Part shown: piece by piece, positions 54,201 through 63,973 of the stretch
Position numbering within the stretch: position 1 is the stretch's first letter
Layout: each line of letters begins with the position of its first letter
Assembly: GCA_028829895.1 (NCBI GenBank)
Contig: CM054180.1
Location: forward strand, 91,265,135 to 91,329,134
DNA length: 64,000 nucleotides
From: Sinotaia quadrata
Lineage: Eukaryota; Mollusca; Gastropoda; Architaenioglossa; Viviparidae
Direction: 5' to 3'
Position numbers and translations under genes: made by a program
The notes under the pieces: model-generated
What the model saw: the letters and a program-made list of their open reading frames with translations, nothing else
Told to the model about the DNA's origin: nothing
Database searches by the model: none

Positions 54201-57200
54201 TCCCGGAGCCTCAAAACCGTGTTGCTTCACAATGGAAACAACTACCCGTCTCTCCTGATGGCCCACTCTGTGCATCTCAAAGAGGACTACACCAATGTCA
54301 AAATGTTGCTGAGTGCATTAAAGTATGACGACTACGGACGGGAGGTCATCAGTGACTTCAAAATGGTATCATTCCTCATGGGTCTTCAAGGAGGTTTCAT
54401 GAAATTTCCTTGTTTCCTCTGTCTCTGGGACAGCCGTGACACTAAGGCGCATTATCGCACAAAGGACTGGCCACAACGGACCGAGTTTTCTGTTGGGAAG
54501 AGCAATGTGAAATGGGCGCCGCTGATAGAACCTCATAAAGAGCTTATGCCACCGCTGCACATCAAGTTAGGCCTCATTAAGCAATTTGTCACTGCTCTTG
54601 ACAAGGAGTCAGCAGCATTTCAATACCTCCAAGATCTTTTTCCAAAGCTGTCCAAGGCTAAGGTCAGGGCTGGTATATTCGTTGGACCACAGATCAAGAA
54701 GATCATAGAATGTGAGGATTTCGCAAAGCTGTTGAACAGGACAGAGAGAGCGGCTTGGAGCAGTTTCGTTGCAGTTGTTCAGGGCTTCCTAGGTAATCAC
54801 AAAGCTGAAAACTATGTGGAGTTGGTGCAGACTCTCATAAAGAATTACGCCACAATGGGATGCAGAATGTCTCTGAAAGTCCATATCCTTGATTCGCATC
54901 TCGACAAATTCAAGGAGAACATGGGCGCTTACTCGGAGGAGCAAGGCAAGCGCTTTCATCAAGATATATTGAACTTTGAACGTCGTTACCAAGGACAGTA
55001 TAACGAAAACATGATGGGGGACTACATTTGGGGGCTACTTTGAGAGAGTGATTCACAGTACAATCGTAAATCTAGAAAATCTACACATTTCTGAACCTTG
55101 TTGAGTGGTTTCTGACTGTGTTTGTCTATTCCTTGTGCAATTTTTGTTTTTATCTGATCATAATGACAAAAATGAAAAAAAATCGTTTTATTTTCACAAA
55201 AAAACAAGTTTTCTTCGTGCTGTTGTCGTGTAAGCAAAGTTTGTGCTTAATGAAGTCATTTTTTCATGTACTTTAGACATAAGCAATTGAAATATAACAC
55301 TTAGAAGCCAGGAACAAAAATTGTGTTACATAGTTATAATTATGAAACATGGCACTTTCTCATCATCTTTTTCTTCAACTTCTTCTTTGTCTAGCTTCTG
55401 CTCTACCTGTCCTGAAAAGGACAAATGAGTAGCTCTGGTAATTTTCTTGTCCATTGTTGTTTTTTGATCCCGGTGGTCTGATGGATTAAAAAAAAGCTTG
55501 AGAGAAGGTAAGTTGCATCCTTTCACTCTTGAATGAAGTCCAAGTTAGAATACGTTATAACTTCTATACCAAACTTGAACAGTCATGCTCAGCAAATGAA
55601 TTCATAGATTGTCTCAGTCAATCAGAAATGCTGTTGCAGAGTGATTTGACCTTTACACAGCTGGCGGCATTTCTCTAGTGAAAAGAGATCCTTGTAATTC
55701 TCTTGTATTTTATTAATTAAAGTACCTTTACCTTCAATAATTAGAATGACTTCTAAAGCAAGTATAATTAAAGGAAACAGATCATAAAAACAATTTCACT
55801 GTAAACCAAACAATAAATTATAACAAAACATGAGAATGACGTGAATGCAAGAGTGATGATGGCAAAAAGTATGATTATTCATTAAACCTTATAAACTGAT
55901 TTTCTTACGTTATGGTAATAATTAAATCCATACTTATTATTTAACTGACAAATTTGTTTCATCACTTTGATTGCAACTATAATTCCACTCTTGCTTAATG
56001 TTAATTTCACATAATATTACTTATTTTGTCCTGCAATTTCCACTGTACACATTTATAAGGATGGTGCAAATTCATGAAAAGTGGAATATCGCACAACCAT
56101 TGTGTAAGCATTTTTTTAAAAAAGTGAATGATAGTGGAAATAAAAATTGCTATGAGACTTATGACTTATAAATCTGGAGTTTTTAATTTTTAAAGTTTTG
56201 TTGTCAGTCATTTATACATTGTTGCCATCTACCTAAGGATTAGTCCTTTATCTTTTCTGGATTTGTGGGCACACTATAAAAAATCTAGAAATAACCCCAA
56301 TTTTCTAACCAAATGCTCATTTTTTCTTTTGTTTTTCTGTCCCCAAATTGTTCCTTTCACTACAGCATATAACAATTTATGAACAGTTTCAAACCTCTGC
56401 TGACATGTGCCTGCTATTGTGAGATAAAGAAAGTAATTTCCAATTAAATATTCTCTTAAATCTTTTGTATTCCTAGTAATACATTTACCCTACACATATT
56501 TTATTTGTTGAAAACTGTCTGGTTTAACAAACATATTTTTCATGTATTCATGTGAAATTATCTCTATATAATTATATAGGAGACTATATCTGTCTATTTG
56601 CTTAATATTAGTTATATATGACTGAACAGTAATCATGTCATTCGTACTAAGATTGTAAGCTTAAGTTCTGTGCACGTACTTTGTCATATCCAACATTATA
56701 TGACCACTTCACATAATAATTTTTCTCTAGTTATGATTACATCAATCACTGCTTCTTATAAAGTGAATGCACTTAAATTGGTGGATGACATCATTACTAT
56801 TCTGTGTGTGTATACACAAACCAAGCAAGAAGTTTATGAAAATGTGAAAAAGCAATTGTTTTATGCAGGAATACACAGGTTTTCTTCTGTATTGGAGCTT
56901 ATTTATACACCTTATCTACTCCTGAGCTTGATATATGTCTGAATCCTACTTGTCCAAATACTGGTACAAGATTGCAAACTACCATCTATACTATCAGATT
57001 GATTACCATTCTATATTCTATTTATTTTAGACTTTGACTCATTTCAGTCAGTGATTCTGCCTGGGAAGACATCTGTAAGACTACAGCTATTTGTCTAAAT
57101 GCTTCCAGTAATACCATAGTAGTCTGTAGTGGTATGCTCTTACTACAACAGCTTTTCTCACTAACTATGCTAATTTATGAACCAAGAAACTGACTTTGCT

Positions 57201-58246
57201 AAAATAAAATCTTGCTAATCTAGAAGAGGGGGGTACAAAAATCTGAATGTGTGAGGTGCTTTGAACACTTCTTATGAAGTGCAAAAATCAAGTATTTTAG
57301 CTCAAATCATCAAGAGTCATACATACAATATAAACAACTGAGTAACTAGGTTAAGGAGAAGGAAGCAAAAGTAGGAAGTAGGGACATGCACAAGATAAGA
57401 GACACAGTCAGTCATTCGCGGGGGGTGGGGGTGTATGTCTGAATGAGCAATTTCACAGTATTAACAAAAGTACTCTTACAAGAGACATTACAATACAAAA
57501 TTACATGATAAAAGTAAAAAAACAAATACTTATTTTTAAGTGAGATCACATAACAGAAATTAATAATTGACCCTATGATTTGGTCGGAACTCTCTTTTTC
57601 TGAAGGCACGTATGCTGTCCAAAATGTTTCTAAAAGGTGGCTGATTAGAATTTGATACAGCCACATTAGTCTCCAAGCCTCCTTCTGCACCCAAGGAACT
57701 CTAAACATAAGATCAGAATCTGTCAAATTCAAAACTTTGATCAATGATATATCACATCAAACATTTTGAACACAAACATCAAATCTATCAACTATCTTAT
57801 GATTAGTTTATTAAGTCATGCACTATAATGAAAGAAAAATTGATCCTATCAAACATATACATGTTGATCACAGGCAGATATGAAATCAAACAAGTCATAT
57901 ATTTTGGCCACAGATCAAAATCTATCAAATCATACTGATCAGAGGCAAAAACAATTTCCTGAGTCTAAGTAGTTGAATGTAAAACCTTATGTTTGATGTG
58001 TAGTTATTGTACAGCACTTAAGTGATGTATAAAATTGAGTGCTTTATTAAGTCTTTACTATTATATTATTATTATTGCTGTTGTTGTTGAGCAATAAGCA
58101 ATAATTAAATAATGTGTAGGATATTATTTTATATAATATATACAACGTTTTGTGGCTGTAAAATTTTGAAGATAGCACCAGATTATCACAAAATTTGTGA
58201 ATGTGTGTGTGCAAACATATATGCAAGTGTGTGTTGTGTTATGTGT

Positions 58247-58304
<58 letters not shown>

Positions 58305-61300
58305 GTATTTGTGTGTAAATGTGTGTGTATACACAAACCAAGCAAGAAGTTTATGAAAAATATACTGTTATTCAACTATTGTTTCAGTTATTATTATAAT
58401 ATAATTTGAGCTACTTCTTTTCCATCTAAGTCAACATTGGTGGAAACATGATGATCAGGTTAAGTTGATTCATGCTGTACAGCAGTAATCTGTATACACT
58501 GCATTTTTCTTTAAAATAAATAATGCCAAACATTTTATGAAATATAAATAATATTCATTTTATTGAGAATTTATTGACTATAATAAATTATGAGTAGATG
58601 ATGTAATAATCAGATTTAGTATTGATGGTGTTAGTATTTTTAATTATAGTAGGTGATACCATATTCAAATTCAGTACTGATGTATGTTATTATTATTTAT
58701 GCTCTGCTCTTTCAGCCATTTTCCTGTCTCCTATCCTCATAATGCAGCATTAGTCTTTGCCTGGCCTCATATCAAGTAAACATTTTAAAAAGAAAGAAAG
58801 AAAATGAATAAAACCTAGATATACATGGAGTACAGGAAAGCCTAGTACAAAAACATGTTTAACTTAGTTAACCAAGTCGCCCCAAGATACTAATGGGATG
58901 TTTGCTAGAATACAAGACCTGGTGGGGTTGGACTGTTAGATTTAATTTATCTTTATCCCTGTAACCTGAACTGGACCAGTGGTCATGATAATGGGAGAAT
59001 CGCGTCTGAAGAATAGCAAGGCACAGGCCAGCTGTCCAAGACAATCGATTGCGAATAAACAGAGAGAAAGGAAGCTAAGAAAGCTAGAAACAATGCAAGG
59101 ACAACATGAATGGGTTGGAGATAAGAGTTTCATTTGTCATCATAGGCATAGAAATGGGTAGTTTCAAATAAACACATTATAGGATGGGAAAACCTTCAAA
59201 ATAAGCTATTTGTACAATTTCGTTTTTGAGCATAAAACTTTGTGAAAAATACTGAAAAATTTGTAACTTTGGTTGTAATTGAGGTACAAACTTCATTTTA
59301 GTATCATTGAAATCAGCCAAAAAAAAGTCTATCTGTCTATTTGATTTTAAAGTATTAATAATGATTTTGAAAAATATGTTTGGAATACCTAATTATAGTT
59401 ATCATCATAATTTTTTCTGAACAACCTTATTTCATCAGAACACACATTTTGAGCATAAAACATTTCTAACAATATCAAGTAGAAAAAAATGAGTGGGACT
59501 ACCTACTATAAGCTAGTTACAAGTTAAAAATAAAACATGATGCTATAATACAAAAATACAGGTGGATAAGAATCTGTAAGAAAATCATTCTGATATTCAA
59601 AAATATAAGTGCATACAATTTTCAGAACCCTTTTATTTAAAATTAAGCTTATATCCCATTCCATTTACTGTTTTACAATTATGTTTATATTCCATTTCAC
59701 TTACTGTGTCTTGGATTGTGCACATTTCAAGTTCAGGCAAAGGGTCATCTATATCAGGATCAGTTTCATTTTGAAAAAGCCACTCCATAGCTGCAACTAC
59801 TGACATCCTGAAATATCACAGAAAACTAAATAACTAATCAAGATATGTATAAATCAACAACTAATGAAATTCTATCACACAATGTATAAGAATACTTTAA
59901 ATATATAGGATTTGTAAAATGTAATGTAAAAAATGTAAAAATGTAAAAAATAAACTTAGGGAACCCTCCTCACTATTTGTCAATATCTTTCATTATTAGC
60001 TTCAATTACAACTGCAAGCAGCAGTTGAGAGAGAGAGCGAGAGCAAGCAGACAGTTATTTAAGAGTGAAACATTTGACAGTCTGAAATAGTACACACAGT
60101 GAATAAAGACTGCAGTGTGTGTTCCACTCAAATACTGTACTCGTCACTGCATGTACTATTTGAGACTGTGTTCATCATTTCGTTAGCTCTTCAATAAACT
60201 GTGAGTAAACAATATTTAGCAGGGGCGCATTCTCATAGATAGTTAGGTCTGCTGATGGTAAGTGTGAAAAACAGGCAATTGCCAGACATTTTGCATGTGG
60301 ACTTTTCCATAAAGGACATTTTACTGTATAGCCTAGGTGATTGTTTAATGACAAAAGAGCTCTGGTCACAGAAGAACATGTTTATGGAGGTGAAGTGGAT
60401 AGGTGTTGGATGGTGAGGGTGGTCTTCTAATATAGTTTAGAATAGTTAGAACTCTAATTTTGAGTAAGACATGTATTTATGTAATACAATAAAACTACCA
60501 CCATCTGCCATGTATGCTTCAGACTGTAAAATAAAAATATTTACTCAATACATTATCTACGAGATGACTCAAACAGTAAAATAAAGGGAATAAATAAATA
60601 TGATATATTTATTCAACATGTTTAAGGTGAATAAATGGGGAGTATTGTAGAGCTACATTTAACATGAACATATATATATATCAATGGATTAAGCTTGATG
60701 ATGGGAAGATGTTAAGATCCACTTCTTTTTATAGTTCACATCATGCCACTTAAGAGATAATCTACTTTTGGAAGGTTTGCATAAACAGGTAGCCAAGGCC
60801 TCAGAGACAGATTATAAATGCCAACAAAGACTCCAAACCCAAATAAGTAGACAGGCCACTGTAAGACAATGGGGAAAACGCCAAAACAAGAGAAACTAGC
60901 AACAGATAGGCTATTGTAAGACAACAGGCAACACCAGACAACTAGAAGAGTCTTGCTTTTTAAATGACAACTCTATTTAAGGATGTCCCCGAGTGGGGAG
61001 TGGGCAGTCAACATAATCTTTTAGCATATATCCCACCAGAAAGATGCACAACATTGTGTATACGGAGGTGATCTCTAACATCAATTAAAAAAATATATCT
61101 ATGAATAAAAATATTTATACATATTTATTCAGAACTAATTAAACAAGTCTTATTTCTTTTTCAAATGACAATAGCTATTAAAGGTTCAGCAACCTCAGGT
61201 ATATATCTATCTATTAGTACAATAATAAATATTAAATTTCTTTCAACAAAACAAGTAATAACTATGCTCTTAGTCTTAATATAAAAAAAATCAATGTAAA

Positions 61301-61499
61301 ATTTCTTCTAACAAGGTAATAATTGAATAATTCAGAAAAAAATTACAACTGTAAAGTTCTTCTATCAAGAACAGGAGATAAACTCACTTATTAAGAATTA
61401 ATGCCTTTCTGGCCCGTGCTTCAGGAAAACCCATATCTGCCAGCTGTCTTAGAGCCACATGGTCAACTCTCATCTTCGGTGCTGGTTCATTCAGTCTCT
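38792..61499 (-). CDS. UBAC1: UBAC1 (KPC2), ubiquitin-associated domain protein, 3' part of gene (6 exons)
   Basis: On the - strand, exons 61499-61388, 59807-59705, 57700-57572, 49734-49648, 43494-43356 and 39255-38792 join in phase to 343 residues plus stop. They align along the C-terminal half of animal UBAC1: first UBA ([20 protein letters not shown]), [30 protein letters not shown], second UBA ([20 protein letters not shown]), [22 protein letters not shown] and the STI1-like end ([20 protein letters not shown]). UBAC1 is the non-catalytic subunit of the KPC ubiquitin ligase (with RNF123). Its UBA domains bind ubiquitin chains and its N-terminal ubiquitin-like domain, outside the window, binds the proteasome. 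Human UBAC1 ends soon after the STI1 segment; here about 115 Ser/Thr-rich residues follow. Confidence 0.95.
40145..41190 (-). pseudogene. Unassigned decayed coding remnant
   Basis: Several protein-like pieces lie in order on the - strand in different frames: [20 protein letters not shown] (near 41130), [20 protein letters not shown] and [12 protein letters not shown] (near 40690), [16 protein letters not shown] with [15 protein letters not shown] (near 40540), and [20 protein letters not shown] (near 40350). This pattern suggests an old transposon or processed gene copy. I do not recognise the family. Confidence 0.3.
42735..42985 (+). repeat. Tandem repeat, about 90 bp (two 45-bp half units)
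   Basis: TGGATTCTGTCATTTAATTT and GCTTTTGTCACTTCATTTCT half units alternate with ACTAGAACATTACA and CACTAAAACATTACA spacers, about three full units. Confidence 0.85.
43060..43205 (+). repeat. Short tandem repeat, three units
   Basis: ACCACACAACTATTTCAT followed by AGACAACTCATGGCTATGGA recurs at about 43060, 43117 and 43168. Confidence 0.7.
43356..43494 (-). CDS. UBAC1: UBAC1 exon: WLLG and DNPVVQLGL segment
   Basis: The exon is 139 bp. It starts [20 protein letters not shown], completing the second UBA, and continues to [20 protein letters not shown], the start of the STI1-like domain. The donor is TTAG|gtacac. Confidence 0.95.
43890..44440 (+). repeat. 27-bp minisatellite, about 19 units
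   Basis: The unit is GTGTCAAATCTATTTAAAGA plus GAGTGGA. Because 27 is a multiple of 3 and the unit lacks stops in several frames, it yields open frames of up to 150 residues (repeat GVSSLFKES). These are repeat artefacts inside a UBAC1 intron. Confidence 0.95.
45240..45840 (+). repeat. 47-bp minisatellite, about 12 units
   Basis: The unit is ACAGCTGTGACCTCTCTTGA plus TGGTAATATACCATTTATGG plus AGATATA. Left units are more diverged than right units. Each unit holds the palindromic CAGCTG and a short inverted repeat GGTAATATACC. Confidence 0.93.
45850..46165 (+). repeat. Tandem repeat, 75-100 bp, four units
   Basis: GTAGAATTTCTATCTACCTA then AATTG(C/T)CTTCTAA, and AACAGTTTATTA recur four times. 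Confidence 0.8.
46417..47060 (+). repeat. Interspersed repeat, copy B
   Basis: Same-strand relative of 5219-5800, with extra sequence in the middle (an insertion of about 60 bp near 46680-46740). It ends near GTAAGTTGAGAATTGTATGT. Confidence 0.65.
47894..48090. mobile_element. hAT-type MITE, 197 bp
   Basis: The left end CAGGGGACACCAACCTTTTT and inverted right end CAGGGGTCACCAACACGGTG share hAT-style termini. GCCTGCGGGCGACT and TGCCCGCAGGC form an internal inverted repeat. The flanking 8-mers do not match, so the duplication has decayed or the edges are off by a few bases. Confidence 0.75.
48360..48905 (+). repeat. Polypyrimidine (C/T) tract, about 545 bp
   Basis: The + strand is overwhelmingly T and C with TCTCTCTC and CTTTTTC runs; purines are scattered. 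It produces Ser/Phe/Leu-rich open frames that are not genes. Confidence 0.85.
49648..49734 (-). CDS. UBAC1: UBAC1 exon: second UBA domain
   Basis: The exon is 87 bp, exactly 29 codons, with acceptor atttgtctag and donor GCA|gtaagt. It encodes [20 protein letters not shown] then MFRNDQDAA, the MGF loop and helices 1-2 of a UBA domain. Confidence 0.95.
49920..50545 (+). repeat. 46-bp minisatellite, about 13 units
   Basis: The unit is AATCAATAAACCAACACTAT plus TTATTAATTAATTATTCTTT plus GTGTAG, with variants in length. Confidence 0.93.
51184..51425 (+). repeat. 22-bp G-rich minisatellite, 11 units
   Basis: The unit is TTAATTTAGSGTGATAGGGG TG; 11 units of exactly 22 bp. One position varies as G, C, T, G, C, G, C, C, G, G, G. 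Units with G contain TTAGGG. Confidence 0.97.
52400..52610 (+). repeat. Direct repeat, about 110 bp x 2
   Basis: GATTTTGGAGGACCAAGCTT and AATTCCATAACTTGGTCTAC occur at 52410 and again at 52520 with few changes. Confidence 0.9.
52975..53067 (+). promoter_or_regulatory. Heat-shock element array (14 alternating GAA/TTC triplets)
   Basis: From 53000 to 53067, GAA and TTC alternate every 5 bp: GAA at 53000, 53010, 53020, 53030, 53040, 53050 and 53060; TTC at 53005, 53015, 53025, 53045, 53055 and 53065. Only 53035 (TCT) departs from the pattern. Weaker matches continue left (GAA at 52990, TTC at 52975). The binding site of the HSF1 trimer is three or more inverted nGAAn units, so this is an exceptionally extended site. 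Confidence 0.93.
53086..53093 (+). promoter_or_regulatory. TATA box
   Basis: TATAAAAG begins 18 bp after the last heat-shock triplet and 97 bp before the ATG at 53183. The spacing is like that of hsp70 promoters, which predicts a transcription start near 53115. Confidence 0.85.
53183..55043 (+). CDS. Transposon-encoded zinc-binding protein, two exons, about 545 residues
   Basis: Exon 1 (53183-53390) starts [20 protein letters not shown] and ends in [12 protein letters not shown]. Its Cys-x2-Cys pairs (CYVC and CEYC, plus CEA) suggest a zinc finger. After a 223-bp intron (gtaaac...ttacag), exon 2 (53614-55043) reads [24 protein letters not shown], a Ser/Asp-rich linker, then [62 protein letters not shown] and [20 protein letters not shown]. 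This is the uncharacterised multi-copy protein family seen in aphids, other arthropods and molluscs, probably a transposase: FIDSS, CLWDSRD and the EEQGxRFHQD stretch supply conserved acidic residues. An in-frame TGA at 55041 cuts off the last 16 codons ([16 protein letters not shown]); CGA to TGA decay is the simplest explanation. Confidence 0.85.
53391..53613 (+). other. Intron of the transposon gene
   Basis: The boundaries GAAG|gtaaac and atgttacag|GTTGG restore the frame across the conserved G-W-Y junction. It is AT-rich, unlike the flanking exons. Confidence 0.85.
55044..55094 (+). pseudogene. Former C-terminal codons of the transposon gene beyond the premature stop
   Basis: Sixteen sense codons follow the TGA in the same frame to a second TGA at 55092-55094, and they end in a basic RKSRKS motif, as relatives of this protein do. 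Confidence 0.6.
56803..56842 (+). repeat. 40-bp word shared with 58320-58359
   Basis: TGTGTGTGTATACACAAACC followed by AAGCAAGAAGTTTATGAAAA is identical at both places, in the same orientation, 1.5 kb apart. Confidence 0.9.
57572..57700 (-). CDS. UBAC1: UBAC1 exon: linker ending in [11 protein letters not shown]
   Basis: The exon is 129 bp, phase 0, with acceptor tatgtttag and donor AGG|gtcaat (a weak donor). It reads [15 protein letters not shown], then [19 protein letters not shown], matching the IFKKIRRKREFR stretch just before the second UBA of UBAC1. A longer open frame across this site in another reading frame is a shadow. Confidence 0.88.
58249..58302. repeat. (GT)n microsatellite
   Basis: Uninterrupted GT dinucleotides in a UBAC1 intron, just left of the second copy of the 40-bp word. 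Confidence 0.95.
58320..58359 (+). repeat. 40-bp word shared with 56803-56842
   Basis: Identical to 56803-56842. It follows the (GT)n tract directly, suggesting that a (GT)n-ended fragment was copied. Confidence 0.9.
59705..59807 (-). CDS. UBAC1: UBAC1 exon: AMEWL segment after the first UBA
   Basis: The acceptor is gatatttcag and the donor ACA|gtaagt. The exon is 103 bp and reads [20 protein letters not shown] then [14 protein letters not shown], collinear with the third UBA helix and the acidic linker of human UBAC1. Confidence 0.93.
59808..61387 (-). other. UBAC1 intron (1.6 kb)
   Basis: AT-rich. A GA-rich patch lies near 60028. I see no gene or mobile element in it. Confidence 0.6.
61388..61499 (-). 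CDS. UBAC1: UBAC1 exon: first UBA domain
   Basis: It encodes [20 protein letters not shown] and [15 protein letters not shown] is the UBA MGF/Y loop. The donor is AATAA|gtgagt. The acceptor is placed at atgacag (61500-61506), but this lies in a local repeat, and an alternative at gaaccag twelve bases inside is phase-compatible. Confidence 0.9.
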
Positions 61500-61740
61500 C
61501 TGTCATACAAGATCAATGTAATGTCCAATGCTGTAAGTCATTCAATCTCTGTTAACTCACACAAAATTAACATAATGTTTTGTGTCATCCCACCCAAGAC
61601 CAAATAGCATAATGCCAAATGCTGTAATTCATTCAGTCTCTCTGTCATGACCAACAGCATAATACCAAATGCTATTAATGCTGAAATTCATTCAAGCAGA
61701 AAGCACAATGCCAAATTCTGCAATTCATTCAAGCAAGTCG
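61487..61740 (+). repeat. Degenerate tandem repeat overlapping a UBAC1 splice acceptor
   Basis: ATTCATTCAGTCTCTCTGTC at 61487-61505 recurs near 61630. CATAATGCCAAATGCTGTAA-like units fill the interval and continue to 61735. Confidence 0.75.
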
Positions 61741-63030
61741 TCCTAATAAACAATCACACATTTCTCATACTTCAGCATTCTGAAAAAAAGTTTTGCAAAA
61801 TTAAATCTACTTTTAAAAATTGATTTGAAATCTTATCTTTTAACACAAGCCTAAGGCTTAGCGTATCTTATGCAAACTGTGCTTAAATTAATTGTTTTTA
61901 TTTAATGGTGTAAGGCTATTAACTATTGAGAATGCTAAGAATGATATAGATTTTGCTATTTTATATTAAAAAATATTGTTGTGCTATATAAAATAAAATG
62001 TATGAAGGCATAAGTTTGTCAGATTAACTAAGAAAAACAGAAATGCTAGAAAGTAGAAGCAGTGAAATATATTAATAATAATAAAAAAAGAAATAAATAA
62101 TACTAGCAATCTTCTACCCTGCACTAGTGAAAGGCTCTGCAAAATCAACCCTCTTAGATACTACAGAAATAGTGTTCAAAATGTTTGTATTCTTAAAAGA
62201 GGTAATTTTGAAGCTTTAAGAAATCATACCAACTTATTCTTTAACCAGTTTATAATACATGTACATACAATGCTTTATAAGACATGCATTACATGAAGTG
62301 GGATGGTGAAGCAAAAGAGTAATTTTGGAGCTTTGAGAAACTGCACCAACTGACATTCTTTCACCAGTTTATAATACATACAATGCTTTATGATTGTTAC
62401 ATGTCCAGTTTTTATTTAGAGACCCTGCTTAGGAATTTTACAGAACCTTAATTTAATTAGATAAATTAATCTCTCCTCTTTCCCTAAACAGACTAGTTGC
62501 TCAAATTTATCTTTCGTCTCATATGAAAATGCGCCTTTGTAGTACAGACAAACCGATTAATGAACAGACAAACTTGTGTACAATAGCCGGCTTGGAAACC
62601 GTTAAAAACTCTCTTAAATCTTTATGCATTCAGAATGTTACATTTAGCTCAATCGATCCCCCATCCAAACCACGATTAGGTCTATATGCATAAAAATCAC
62701 TATGAAAGAGGTATTAACAATAAAAGAATTTAATAATTAATATTTAACAATAACAATCAATTACGAAGACACAGCTTCAGATCTAAACTAAGGCAAGTTC
62801 AATGTGCTTATTTTAATCCTTGAAAGTTAATGTTACGAGAAATTGTTTGCTCGACACATTCCTTTAATTCAGTGTCCAGATCAGTTACTTATCTGTCTCA
62901 GTAGTCTTGATAAACACGTGGTCTAAGGTCAGTTCGATTGTTCCACATATCAAGCGATGTTTGCGCCGTATATCAATAGTTCCAATAACTCGTCGTCTCT
63001 TGACTCGTCACTCTAATGATGTATCTCAGC
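61741..63030. other. UBAC1 intron (or upstream region), no feature seen
   Basis: AT-rich. A diverged 110-bp direct repeat with AGAGTAATTTTGGAGCTTTG lies near 62200 and 62318. I found no upstream UBAC1 exon, so the ubiquitin-like exons are right of the window. Confidence 0.5.
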
Positions 63031-63045
63031 ATAACATCATCAACA

Positions 63046-63053
63046 ATGGCGGC
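63046..63053 (+). promoter_or_regulatory. YY1-like motif ATGGCGGC
   Basis: AACAATGGCGGC resembles the YY1 site often found just downstream of animal transcription starts. It sits in a stretch with several CpGs (62880-63250). Chance occurrence cannot be excluded. Confidence 0.3.
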
Positions 63054-63718
63054 ACGGTACTTGTAACATCGTCCGACCAAGGTTGAACAAAGGAACATGC
63101 ACTCGACGTAGAAACAAAGGTGCCAGTCATACGTAGAAACATAGGATAAGAAGGAAATGAAGAACCCGCTCTGAAATTGTATTTAATTTCTATGAGCGAT
63201 TTGCGTTTACATTCACAAATTCCGAAGCACGTGATGATAACAATGCGCATAGTTTAAATTTTCGACTATCATGTCTTTTACAATATATTTATATTCATAA
63301 AAGATACAATATAATTCACATGTGTGTTATTTTTAACATTACATGAACGTATGAATTTCCAAACATTACTTCATTAAAAATGGAATTCATACAAGGAGAA
63401 TAAAATATAATCCAAATTAGGCATGAGCGCTTTACAATTTAACAATAAAATTACACACAAGAAAGTAATTTGAATTACATAGAAATTCACAACGTGCACA
63501 GACGTTCTGCGGCACAAGAGAATTAAAGTTTTTACAAATTAAAGTTAAAAGGTTACAGTTAATTTATATACAATGAACTTTTAGGCTTTTAGTCATCCTT
63601 ATCGAATCACTTGTGTTCGGAAGAGAATTATAATAATTCGCACAAATACATACATAAATTCATATACAAAAATACAAATAGTAAAATGCAATAATATTGT
63701 AAGAAGTAGACGTGTTAC

Positions 63719-63759
63719 CTTCTTAAGTAGACTTTACATAAAAAAGCAACGGGTTCCAT
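63719..63759 (-). CDS. Weak candidate first coding exon of unknown gene
   Basis: On the - strand an ATG opens MEPVAFLCKVYLRR, which runs into a good donor (AAG|gtaaca). It ends with two extra bases, whereas the first visible UBAC1 exon needs one, so it does not join that exon directly. It might belong to UBAC1 through another exon, to another gene, or be chance. Confidence 0.15.
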
Positions 63760-63973
63760 GTGTTCCCTTACGACTCAGCAAAATATTCGGTGACTAAGAT
63801 GTGTGTGTCCGGCCGGTCTGTGTGCGAGTGAAGTATATTATCGCATCAAGAGTATTTATTGAAGTGCATGAATGCATCATGTGACTAGATCACGAGGTAT
63901 GCTTGTTGATTCGAACTTTCTCAACTATCGTCTAAAGTTGCATAACATAGGTTGAACTCTCTGTTGTTTCCTT

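Larger units (their letters stand above)
52757..55333 (+). mobile_element. Nearly intact DNA transposon with heat-shock promoter, 2577 bp
   Basis: The ends are inverted: CTATGTAACA is identical at both termini, and AATTTT and TTGTTCCTGG recur just inside (52757-52795 and 55300-55333). TTATA flanks each side (52752-52756 and 55334-55338), a possible 5-bp target duplication, though the flank is AT-palindromic. Inside, in order, are a heat-shock element array, a TATA box, a two-exon gene covering most of the element, and a short 3' region. Codon use and GC content are clearly higher than in the surrounding intron, which suggests a young insertion. The superfamily is unknown to me. Confidence 0.82.
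49735..57571 (-). other. UBAC1 intron (7.8 kb) hosting the heat-shock-promoter transposon
   Basis: It contains the 46-bp (49920-50545) and 22-bp (51184-51425) minisatellites, a GTT/GTG-rich region (51430-52300), a two-unit repeat (52400-52610) and the transposon 52757-55333. The stretches 50550-51180 and 55340-57570 show nothing recognisable apart from a 40-bp word repeated at 58320. Confidence 0.7.
57701..59704 (-). other. UBAC1 intron (2.0 kb)
   Basis: It contains a (GT)n tract and the 40-bp repeated word. Between 58850 and 59160 lies less AT-rich sequence that could be an old element; no family is recognised. Confidence 0.6.

Noticed and set aside
55326..55526. Possible extra UBAC1 exon on the - strand (acceptor cttttcag, acidic Glu/Lys-rich frame)
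   Set aside because: The neighbouring UBAC1 exons already join in phase, and reading from this acceptor in the required phase hits a stop at once. It also abuts the transposon's right end.
57412..57744. 110-residue - strand frame
   Set aside because: It overlaps the true UBAC1 exon 57572-57700, but in a different frame; it is a shadow.
63026..63250. 74-residue - strand frame near the right edge
   Set aside because: No similarity to UBAC1 or any family I know. It could be leader sequence, but there is no evidence of coding.
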